Assembly (NCBI GenBank): GCA_010356995.1
Contig: ML996705.1
Coordinates: 541,853 to 605,852, forward strand
Length of the DNA: 64,000 nt
From: Trichodelitschia bisporula
Lineage: Eukaryota > Ascomycota > Dothideomycetes > Phaeotrichales > Phaeotrichaceae
Direction: 5' to 3'
Made by a program: the position numbers and the translations under genes. The notes under the pieces are model-generated. The model saw only the letters and a list, made by a program, of their open reading frames with translations, was not told where the DNA came from and did not search any database. Position 1 is the stretch's first letter; every line of letters begins with the position of its first letter. This document shows, in pieces, positions 11,500 to 21,902 of the stretch.

Positions 11500-13373
11500 A
11501 TGGCTATCTCACTTGCAATGCCGTGGCACTCAGGCGAGCAGGCCATGCACCGGCTCATGAACGTGCCGGAGCATGACAACCCGACCTCTGACAATTTGAA
11601 CCAGTTCGCCGTCACCAGTTTACATTCAGCACCGCTGATCGCTATCGGCGCCCTCGACGACGAAGGGCGGCCCTGGACAACGCTCTGGGGCGGCGAAACT
11701 CCATTTATGAGCCCGCTAGGGGGATCCGTTATGGGCATAAAGACGGATGTCGATGTGGCGTACGACCCGGTGCTGCCGTTTCTAATTCCCGAAGACAAGA
11801 GAAAGGCCGGCGATGTGGTAAAGCTGGAAGATGGTGAGGTTGGACGGGTGATGAGTGGGCTGGCGACAAACTTGATGACGCGGAGGAGGGTGAAACTCGC
11901 GGGTAGGTTCATTGCGGGAGCAGTGGATACCATGGGAGATGAGAATGGCGGACCTCTTGGTCGTGTGCAGCTAGTACTCAAGATAACCGAAAGCGTCGGT
12001 AAGTTTTATGTCTCCAAGATTGATACCAGCAGAGTGCTTACAAGATGACAGCCAATTGCCCGAAGTATTTGAACCAGAAGGACATTCGCCCGGCACCATT
12101 GAATCCGACACTGGTGCATTCTGGACCCAATTTCCCCCAAGAGGCCCTCGAGCTCATCAAAAAGGCAGATATGTTCTTCATGTCATCCTCGAATGCAGGC
12201 GCCACCATGGACTCCAACCACCGAGGAGGCCCGGCTGGTTTTGTTCGTGTGATATCAAATGACGAAGATGGCGCAGAGTTGGTGTACCCAGAGTACAGTG
12301 GTAACCGCATGTACCAGTCTCTTGGGAATCTCTTGAACACTCCACTGATCGGCATTGTCATTCCAGACTATGACACTGGAGATGCTCTTTACCTGACGGG
12401 CACAACCACCATTCTTCCCGGAGAAGAAGCGGCACGCGTTCTCCCCCGCTCAAACTTGGCCGTGAAGATCAAAGTAACCGAAAGCCGGTTCATCAAACAA
12501 GCACTGCCGTTCCGCGGCATTCCCGGCGAGCAGTCGCCATACAACCCAGCCGTGCGGGCGCTGGCAAGCGAGGGAAACATCGCCAGCCAGTTCCAGGCTC
12601 CATCGAACCGTGCGCAGATTGTGGAAAAGATTGTCTTGGGTCCAACAGTCTCTCGCTATCGGCTCAAGCTGGCCAGTCCCGTCACGTACAAGGCTGGCCA
12701 GTGGGTGGCACTGGATTTTTCCGAGGAACTGGACATCGGATACAGCCACATGCGAAATGACGACCCAACGAGCCTGAATGACGACTTCATCAGGACATTT
12801 ACTATATCTTCGCCGCCACAAGGCTCGGATGAAGCCCCGCAGCAGGAGCTTGAAGTCACCCTCCGCGATCACGGTCCTGTTACAAAGTTTCTGCAAAGGC
12901 TCAACATTAAACGTGGTTTCGACGTTCCTGTCCGCGGCATTGGCGGAGAGTTCGTCATCAAAACACCTGGGGACGGAGGCGTTATTCCCTTCGTTGCGGG
13001 CGGGGTTGGGATAACCCCGCTTCTAGGCCAGCTCCCTTCCCTGGACCTGAGCCAGCTCCGACTGATCTGGATCACGAAAGTTGAAGACGCAGGATTCGTC
13101 CTCGATACGTTCAAGCTGTATGAGGGGCTGTCCGCGGTAACCACCCTCTTTTTCACTGGAAAGTCAAGCACCAGTTTGAGTGCCGATGACGAGAAAAAGA
13201 TTGAAACGATTCGTCAATCGGGGGCACGTGCGGAGATTCGGAGGCCGACCAAAGCAGACTTTGAGGCCGTAGATGCGCAGACGTGGTACCTATGTGCTGG
13301 TAAAGCATTGAGGAACAGACTGATGGAATGGCTGGCCGAACATACTGTTCTATTCGAGAATTTTGACTACTGA
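11500..13373 (+). CDS. Fused PNPOx-like / ferredoxin reductase flavoprotein
   Basis: Predicted 606-residue oxidoreductase. Exon 1 is 11500-11998 and exon 2 is 12052-13373. The 53-nt intron (11999-12051) starts GTAAGT and ends GCTTACAAGATGACAG. Using the earlier AG at 12044 breaks the frame, while the AG at 12051 restores ESVANCPKYLNQKDI, a typical PNPOx-like segment. Residues 1-330 form two stretches of a split-barrel FMN-binding fold (PLIAIGALDDEGRPWTTLWGG; GNLLNTPLIGIVIPDY). Residues about 345-606 are a ferredoxin-NADP reductase module. It has the FAD-binding RTFTISSP near residue 414, the NAD(P)-binding FVAGGVGITPLL near 483, and the C-terminal aromatic ending ENFDY. No Cys cluster for a 2Fe-2S centre follows the reductase. 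Electrons probably pass from NAD(P)H through FAD to the FMN-type domain; the substrate is unknown. Confidence 0.88.
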
Positions 13374-13918
13374 AGCTCCATCGAAATTATACGGCTTCTG
13401 AGGCATTGTATGGCAATCAGCCTTGTTTGCGATGCGTGAACCTCATAGGAGTGTCCATTGACGGAGACAGCTGCTAAGTGAGGGCTTTAGGGAACGTTAG
13501 AGGTAGCCAAAAGCACATTTAATTGCAGCATCCTGTCTGTACTTTGCCTTGAAGCAGCCACATTCCAGAAGTGAAGAGGGCAGATGGTATGTCACAGTGA
13601 GGTGATGTTGTTGCAGTGCCGTTATTTCTTTTCCCAGTCTGGCCCGTGCGCCTTTCCAGGCTTGGCGTCGCCAGGGCAATTCTTTGCCAGTGGCAGGAGC
13701 TTCGACCACAACTGCCCGACGTGAATGCCACAAGCAAAGTCAAGCACCATCGACTTGCAAACTACAACTTCACTTCTTTCTTCTTCATCGTCATCCCCAC
13801 AACCCCCACAACCCCTCAATATCTCTGCAGCTGTCCCATCTGTGCCTTTTCCATAGAGTCATCCTCTGCCTTCCTCTAAATCCCCTCAGCTTCGCCGTTC
13901 TACGGACTCACCTGCCAC
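13374..13918. other. Intergenic and CT-rich 5' leader of the next gene
   Basis: The stretch from about 13740 to 13918 is pyrimidine-rich with many CCCCACAAC and CTTC runs, typical of fungal core promoters and 5' UTRs just upstream of the ATG at 13919. No separate gene seen. Confidence 0.55.
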
Positions 13919-16428
13919 ATGGCATCTGCCGTAAGTGTACACCTGTCCGCCCGCTTGAAGCATCACATTTCGGTGAGATTAGTGCTAATACTGCAAAGCA
14001 GTCTAACCAGCCGCGTCACTTCAATCCTCCTAACTACCTGCCGAACGGCGCGCCGGCTGCGGGAAACAACTCGATGCCGTCTGGCGCCACCCCAACCGCA
14101 GCCAACCAGGCTCGTGTCTTTCAGACGGGTCCGGTTAGGGTTCTCTGCATCGCGGACGTGAGAGGTTAGTTCATCGCTAATAGTTGTAGCTTATGGTGCG
14201 GACAGTGCTGACTCCGTAGGCAACTTGCGCTCACTCAACGACCTTGCGCGTGATGCTAGAGCCAACTACATTATCCACACTGGTGACTTCGGTTTCTATG
14301 ATGACAAGTCGTTAGACCGCATCGCAGAGAAGTAAGCAACATAACAATCGTTTCCAGCCCTGTGCTGACTCCTGCCCAGGACGCTGCGGCACGTGGCGCA
14401 ATACTCGCCCCTCTTGACCGAGCCCGTCAAGCGGACCATTGCCACTTCCCCCGCGCAGCCTTCCATCAAGGAGCGCATCCCGCGCGAGCAACTGCCGCTC
14501 TCTGAGCTCCCGAAATTTCTCGATGGCACCCACACTCTCGACGTTCCAGTCTACACGGTTTGGGGCGCGTGCGAGGACGTCCAGGTCTTGGAAAAGCTCC
14601 GCTCCGGTGAATATAAGGTCAACAACCTCCATATCATCGATGAGGCGCACTCTCGACTGCTGGAGGTGGGTGGTGTAAAGCTGCGGCTTCTGGGTCTCGG
14701 TGGTGCCGTCGTCATGCACAAGCTCTTCGACAACGGCGAAGGCCGCACCACCATCGCTGGAGGCCAGGGTACCATGTGGACGACTCTGCTGCAGATGGGA
14801 GAGCTTGTAGACACAGCCAATCGCGTTTACGACCCCACCGAGACGCGCGTTTTCGTCACGCACGCTTCGCCCGCCCGTGAAGGTCTCCTCAACCAGCTCT
14901 CCGTCACCCTGAAGGCGGACTTTTCCATCTCCGCGGGTCTGCACTTCCGTTACGGTAGTTCGTACAACGAGTTCAGCGTCAACCCTACCCTGGATCACTA
15001 TCGCGGCAAGCTTGCGGCGTCCCGCGCCTCGTTCGACGATGTCTGGCAGACGGTCAAGGGTGAGGTGGAGCCCGCGGTCGAGGAGAACGAGTCGCAGAAG
15101 CGTCTGCTTAACTACGCCTTGGAACTTGTCTCGAAGATGCCGAGCGTCGCGAACGGCGGCAACCCCTTTGGCGGTCAGTCCGCGCCTGGCAGCGGCCAGA
15201 TCGACGAGAGCGCGTTTAAGAACATGTGGAACTTCAATCTCGCTGATGCAGCCTACGGATGGCTGCTCTTGGATGTTGAGGCTGGTCGCATCGCCACGGA
15301 GATGCGCGCTCAGGGCTTCAACTTTGCTCACCGTAGCGGCAAATCCAATACGCAACAACAGGCACAGTCCGTCACGCCCGCTGCCGGATCCCCTGCTCCT
15401 CCAGCTGGCATAAGCCCTGTTGTGAACCAAGCACCGCAGCAGCGCCAACCCCCTCCGTCTGCGGCTCCGACGCAGCAGCCGCGGCCTGCCCCGACCCCTC
15501 CGGTTGCACAGCAGCAAGCGCCTCGTGGCGGGGCCCAGCCTCCCCGCACCGGACCTTCCCCGGCGCCTGTCACTCCGAAGGAGCCTGTCAAGCCCGCGAC
15601 GCCGCAGCCCGTTCCCACTGCTTCTTCAGCTCCCGCCACCGAAAACAAGCCTACTGCTCCAGAGGGCAAGCCTAATGGCACTCCCTCCACCGATAAGCCT
15701 CAGGACGCGAAGCCGGAGCCGCAGCAACAGCATCGGAAGCCGTCGCATGCTCTTTTCATCCGCAACATTCGGGATGAAGAGGAAGCTCGCAGCTTGATTC
15801 CCGAAGAAGACCGTGTCAAGGTCGAGCGCTTTGAGCGTTCTGGCAACTTCTACATCGTCCACTTTAAGACTGCCGAGGACATGACTTCCACGTTCGACCA
15901 CGTCCCGCGTGAACTCAAGAATTCGGGGGCGGGGGGCGAGCGCAACAAGCCGAATGTCGCTATCTATAAGGAGTTTATGCCTCGCGGAGCCGGGACGTGG
16001 CAAGGTAGCAACCGTGGGCCCAACACTCCGGGCGGCTACCGTAGCGGAGGTGCGAGCGACAGTGAGGGTGGTCGTGGTGGATACCGCGGTGGTCGTGGAC
16101 GTGGTCCTCGCGGTGGTGGAAACGAGCGTGGTGGTGGTCGTGGGCGCGGTGGTCGCGGTGCTTATAACAGTAAGCCTAATGACGCGCCAGCGGGCACCCC
16201 TTCCTCTAGTGGACCCACACCCGTTAACGCCGAACACTAGATTCCTCAGATTCTATCGAGGGCGCCGCCGATGGGCCTGCGCCTCCTGCTTCGTCTACCC
16301 AAACCGATCCGCCTCGTCAGTGGTCGGGTGATGGGCCTGCTCAGCATGGTCGCGGTAGGGGTCGGCGTAATCAGGGGGGCCGGAAAAAGGACGGTGACGA
16401 GAGCAAGGAGAGTGAGAGAAAGGATTGA
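13919..16428 (+). CDS. DUF2433 protein: metallophosphoesterase-like, RRM-like, RGG tail
   Basis: Predicted 752-residue protein of the fungal DUF2433 type. Exons: 13919-13930 (four codons), 13999-14164, 14220-14331, 14380-16169, 16250-16428. All introns have good donors (GTAAGT, GTTAGT, GTAAGC, GTAAGC). The N-terminal half is calcineurin-like: VLCIADVRGNL, HTGDFGFYD, VWGACEDV, VTHASP. The usual DxH is DVR and the usual GNHE is GACE, so metal binding may be lost. A Pro/Gln linker follows (roughly residues 420-540), then an RRM-like segment (SHALFIRNIRDEEEA...FYIVHFKTAEDM, about 550-612) and a Gly/Arg RGG region (about 640-690). Splicing the last intron (16170-16249) adds a tail with GRGRGRRNQGGRKK. 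If it is retained, translation stops at 16240 (716 residues). RNA binding is inferred. The first intron has tandem acceptors (AAGCAG). Confidence 0.85.
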
Positions 16429-19400
16429 TTTTGTGGCAGGTGTGGTGTTGATTTCTTTACTGTGATCATATGGTTATGTGGATCGGATTACTGTCTTCGG
16501 TTCAGGTGCACGGAGCCGAAGCATGGTGCGCATGGAGTCTGCTTGTCTCGATGCGCTTTTCTGCGATATGCTACATACTAGGTGGAATGGATGCGGGAAG
16601 GCGGGGCTATGCTATTCGTGGGATGCTTTCAGCTGGGCGCTGGCTGATGGTTCTTGCGGTTGTTCGTCTCATAAAACGGATTTCCTCCAAACCTCTCGGC
16701 CTGCGTGTGCTGTGTGTATTTTCTGTGACTCTTTTCTCGGAGCAGTGTTGAGTGTTGTGTGAGATACTCCCTATCTTACTTCACTTGGTGCGTTTGCGTT
16801 GCGTTGGGCTTGATGCTGGTTGCTTTCGTTGGTGCTGTCGGCGGGGACTGCTGGGAGATATGGGGGTTATTCGGTGTGCCTTTCGTGTATGATGCGATGC
16901 TATGAGCCTGAATGGCGCGAGCTATTCGTAGTAGATCTTAGAGAATAAGAGGTTGAGTTCGAGGTTGAACTTGAGGCGCTCGGCTTTTCGCATCACGGTT
17001 GCCATAATCACGTGAGGATGGTGCTACAAGAGCCGAATTGGGCAGGAAGACGAGGATTTATGATTCGGCTATGATTCTGGTCACTATCTGATGTTGCTAC
17101 CGCATGCTAACGTTGGGGTTTCTGCATGGCGTCCAATTTCCATGGGTATCGTGGAGTTTCAAACACGATCACGTGGCCTAGCATCCTTTGTGCTGGCATG
17201 CGGCTGCGTGATCCCGACCAGGAACGGATGCTGCCGGTTTGGTCACGTCGCTGAGGTGCTTCTGCAGGGCATTTATGTCGTTGTCTTCTTGGGGTTTGGG
17301 TAGGATTGACAGGGTTCCGGAATCGGTAGGCTAGTTCCGTAGGGGCTGGGTTCCCCTGCTGGTGATGACGAGGGTGGCCCACCAGTAGGATGGACGGGAG
17401 GTGACGATGGTACCTGATTTGAGGATGCGGGGCATGCTCTCGTGGAAGGCTGATGTGGGGAAGGGTCTTTGTTGTGAGTTGGGAGTTGGAGGTTGTAGAG
17501 TATGTGGTCTAGGGACAACACGAGAGTTTCTCGGATGCGACATGAAGGTGCCTGTAGCCATCCTTTCGTGTTAGCAACTCGACTACTTTGCAGCGGATGA
17601 ATGGGAGAAACGAGCTGGCCTTTCACCAGACGAAAGTCTTCAAGCAGGCGGTCCTGCACTTCGGTCCATGTGATGTCCTCCGGCCGCGAGCCTGGAAGTG
17701 TGCATTTCGGCAGCTATTGAAACCAGGGACTGCTGTTGAAGCTGCTTCATCCTCGTCGCGGATCAAACGCTCGTCCCTTACATGCTGAATATGCCCGATT
17801 TTATTTCGTAGCTGAATCATCTCTTGCCAATTACCGTCACGCTATCGACCCGCTGCCGGGCGTTTCGATCGTTCTGGTGATTCCTCCGCTCGGACTTGCC
17901 GATGGAACGTTGAAGGGGTACCTGGTATGTGAAGCAAGTCAACGGAAGAGGTTGGAGCAGTTTGACTCCACTTTACTGTGTCGAGCTCGCATATGGCTAT
18001 GCTTGGACTTTCACCAAACTCTTTCAAGCAGGATGTTAGCCGGCAGTGCGCGGCTCCGTCTGTCGAGTGGTGTTGCAGCTTGGATCGAAGCAAAAGACTG
18101 AAGGAGGAGCCAGTCAACCGGTCGACGGAGCCTGGTCCCTGTTCTCGTCGACAGGGACCGCTTACTACCCGGCACTAACAGGTCTCCGGGATCCACCGGG
18201 TCGACGGCTCTCCGCACGGCTGAGGGAATTGCGGGGAGATCCAAGGGATGATGTCGCTGGGGCCTCAAATCGGGTGGTACGGTACAGTGAGCGCGAGGGA
18301 CCGTGGAGTGGAGAGGAGTGTCTACCGTACAGTAACATCGGGCACTCCCAAAAGCTGTCGAAATTAGCGTCGAATATGGACCGTAGCATCAAACTGTCGG
18401 CAAGGTCTAGACGCTTGCCATTGGACTCTGACGTGGTTCTTTCGTTATGAGAGATTGCAATCATGGATAAAGCACACCGAAGGCTGTGTAGCCGAAGGAT
18501 TGACGTTGGGGACTAGTATCGGAAGTTGAAGAACGCGCAAGCCTTGAGGGGACATTATGACAAACAGTGGGGTGCTTTGTGGGGGAAGCTAAGGGGCTGT
18601 TGCCTTGTGGACCCTTCGTAAGGCCTTCAATCCGCTCTGACGTCAAACCCATCGCACCCATCGATGAGCCCACGCTAACCATTTGCTCCATCTGAAGTTC
18701 AACGCTCGTTCCGACTTGCTAGTTCTACTGTATCCGTAGTTCCTTAACGGCCTCTACCATGCTGTTGGAACCTTACCGCATCGTGGGTAACCTACTCCGC
18801 AACATTTGCATTTCTCGATCCCACGCTTCCAATCGCCGAGCAAAAACAAATGGGAGTCACAATCTCTTTGATACTGGCGCGTTAATCCGCGCTTACTTCG
18901 TACGGGCTGACGCCGGATGGCGCTTGGGCTTCCGAGGGAGCCAACCGGCGCTTGTGTTCCGATACGGTATATGGTGACGATGGCTTTGCCAAATCTCCTC
19001 AGCCATTTCTTCTCAGACCACCCATCCAATATCTTCATCAGCACAGAAGTAAACATCCTCGCATCGCACCCGAATGTGTTGAGAACCGCCCCACTCAACG
19101 CATAACATTGAGGTACGTTCGCTTAAATAACGGGTGTGGCTGCCGCTGCAGATACCTCCGCATTCGATTCCTTGGCTGACAGTTCCCCTGAGTCGGTGGT
19201 CCGCGGCCTTACGGTACGGAACTATGTGGCTGATTGGTCCAGTTTTGCATATCGGTACCAGTACGCTCACGGGATAGCATATGTGCCGCTGTTGTTGTGA
19301 TGATTTCGCTGCAGACAAATGAGCTTTTGCGTTTGACTTGGATTCTCCCGCAGTACGTACTGATATGACATTTCAGCTTCGCTCGGCCGGATCTGAATGC

Positions 19401-20599
19401 CCCAAAGGCACGGGATAGGGACGTTAAGGCCGTTCGGGCGCCACTATACTTCCGATATCCGACTTCGCCTGCAGTTCTGAAGCACACGCGTACCGTAGAG
19501 GACTATTTTCGCATCCATGAAATGTCTCAGTGGTCGTGAAATATCGCCAATCATAATCGAGGGTCCCACACTTCGATCGATTGCTCCTTCAATTAGAAAT
19601 AGTGCGGAACTTTTCCCGTAGCACCACAGTCTAACAGTGCCTTTAAACTCTAAACTGTGATAAGGGCGAAGCAGGTATGAAGGCTGTCTGTGATATGAAC
19701 GGCCATCATGAAGCGCGACGGTTTTCTGCATGAATTTGTTATCATGTGGTAAGCTGCCCAATGAGGTGCTGAAGATCTCACTGACCTGGGTTCTGGTTGG
19801 CCTCTTCTCGAAGTATATTTCCTAGCGGCATCATCACTGCCAACTCCAGCAGTGACTTGGCGAAGTAAAAGGCCCTATGAGGCCATGGCGACGCAGGACG
19901 ATATATAATTGAACATCTCATGTTGCAAACCGGAATGACTGCCAGCAGTCAGCGCAAAACACTGCTAAAGTGAGAATCTCCAGAGTGGTGAGCATGATGC
20001 CCGGCATGGGAAGCATTTCCACATCTCGGCCGTCATCGATCGCCCTTCACTTGATGATTTCCAACTCTCATGCAAGCCGGACCCAGATGAAGCTGCAAGT
20101 GTCCCGAAGTGGAAAGGTCCGGTTTCGAGGATCAAGCATGAGCACAAGTGGCGTCAGCCCCAGCACCTGACAGTTGGTCATGACCGAGCTCAAGACCTGG
20201 CGCTAAGATCGCTTGCGAGAACTTAAATTCTTTCCTTTTGCGGGGATGATCCTTTCGGGCTGTCGGGCCTTGGGCCCTTGCCCCCGCATTCTTCAGCGAG
20301 GCTGGAGGCTAGTAGGCGGACGCCAACATGCTGCAAGTGGGTTGGTCGTTTCTGTTCTACCGGGGATAGCAAGCGGGAAGGAACATCAAGGCCCAATGGC
20401 GAACGCCATACTCCAACCGTACGTCCCATCCGGGTACTTGACCCATCCACTCACCCCAGTCGAAGGGTTTTATTTCTTTTTTGTCGTCTCTCTCACTCAC
20501 CTCTTCTATCTCCAAACTTTGACAAGGCATTACGCTTGGGTTGGGAACATCTCCAGGTCTCAATAACATGTCAGACGCCCTGACGATCAATTCAACACC
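16429..20599. other. Long gene-poor stretch
   Basis: 4.2 kb without a convincing gene. Frames are short, cross-strand and without domains; the stretch may hold UTRs and decayed sequence. A perfect 9-bp inverted repeat with an 8-nt loop occurs at 18134-18159. The last 150 bases form the promoter of the rhodopsin-type gene. Confidence 0.45.
18134..18159. repeat. Short perfect inverted repeat
   Basis: GGTCCCTGT (18134-18142) and its reverse complement ACAGGGACC (18151-18159) flank the loop TCTCGTCG. It would form a stable hairpin. There is no T-run or neighbouring gene to give it a role. Confidence 0.6.
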
Positions 20600-21902
20600 A
20601 TGTCTTCGACGGACGACCGCATGCCGTCACGGGCACACGCTCAGGCAGTGGTAGCGATCGTGTTTCTTGCGCTCGCATGGCCATTTGTCCTACTTCGCGT
20701 GTGGGTGCGAAAGTACATGATGAAATCTTTTGGTTGGGACGACTGGCTCATGGTTGTGTCTACTGTGGGCTCTTCTTACTCGTTTGCTCCGACATCGCTA
20801 ACCGCGCAGTGCCTCTTCACTGCACACGTCGCCATACTACTGGAGGTAACTGCCCATGGCGGCGGTACGGATACGCAAGACTTCAAAGAAATTGAAGTTG
20901 CCGTCAGTGTAAGCAGACCCTCACTGCTCTGGAAGTGACTAATAGCAATCAGTTTGTCATCGCGAACATCGCCATATTCCTAGTGACGACGATGTTTCTG
21001 AAGCTGTCGCTTGGCTTCTTCTTTTTGAGGATTGCTGTCGTGCGGTGGCAGCGGTGGTTCATTTACGGAATCATGGCACTTTCGACTGTTGTCCATGTGT
21101 GCAACACCTTCGTTGTCCTGTTCCAATGCAAAAACCCCAAAGACACCTTGTTGAAGACCCTCCTGCATCAATGCCTTCCGCGAGACGTCATCCTTGGCTT
21201 TGCATACGAGCAGGTCGCCGTTGCAACATTCTGCGATTTCGCATTAGCCATTCTGCCAGTTTCGATCCTTTGGAACACCAAAATGAACAGTCGCACCAAG
21301 TTCTCAATCGGTTGTCTACTGATGCTTGGCACTATGTGAGTAATCCTTGTGGTAAATGATCGAAATATAGAGTACTAACACCGCCAGAGCAAGCATCTGC
21401 TCGGCGATCCGGATACGTTATATTGTTGGGCTCGTCGCGATTGACGGCTTTTTGTGTGAGTGCGTGGCAAATTTCAAGCATCACATACTCATTTACCGTA
21501 GACCATGCTGCCAATGCCGCGATCTGGAGCACAGCCGAGATGGGTATCGGAATCATATCTGGATCGCTCGCCACCTTACGACCACTCTTCCGGAAGCTTG
21601 CGTACACCACACGCTCATTGGTTGTTCCACTCCCTTACAAATCGCTTTCCAAAGGAACCGGGACGCAATCGAGTCGGGGCCAGGACCCAAAAGCTGTGGA
21701 GGTGAAGCATATCGGAGTACTGAGCTCAGTAGCCAACATTGAGCCTGATCCAGAGCAGGGAGACGTTGAACTTTTGTCGGTTGGGCAGCTTCGAGATGGA
21801 CAGGAGGATCGACGGGACGATACTTACAGCCTGAATGACGACAGAAGCTTCCGGAACAGTCCTACGACCGAACAGGCCCAGTCAACCAGGGAAACTGTGT
21901 GA
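20600..21902 (+). CDS. SAT4/fungal rhodopsin-domain membrane protein
   Basis: Predicted 371-residue seven-helix membrane protein of the fungal rhodopsin-domain (SAT4-like) family. Five exons: 20600-20764, 20810-20908, 20953-21335, 21388-21455, 21502-21902. The introns are 45, 44, 52 and 46 nt; intron 3 has a textbook ACTAAC branch site. Family marks are FGWDDWLMVV after the first helix, then IANIAIFLVTTMFLKLSLGFFFLRI. Later come LAILPVSILWN and IWSTAEMGIGIISGSLATLRPLF, the conserved end of the last helix. The cytoplasmic tail (about 95 residues) is polar, Ser/Asp/Gln-rich. These proteins lack the retinal lysine of true rhodopsins and mostly have no assigned ligand. Intron 1 is a multiple of three with no stop, so an unspliced mRNA would stay open. 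Confidence 0.85.

Noticed and set aside
12008-12262. Alternative reading of the flavoprotein after the first AG at 12044
   Set aside because: That acceptor gives a short out-of-family frame, while the AG at 12051 restores the conserved NCPKYLN segment.
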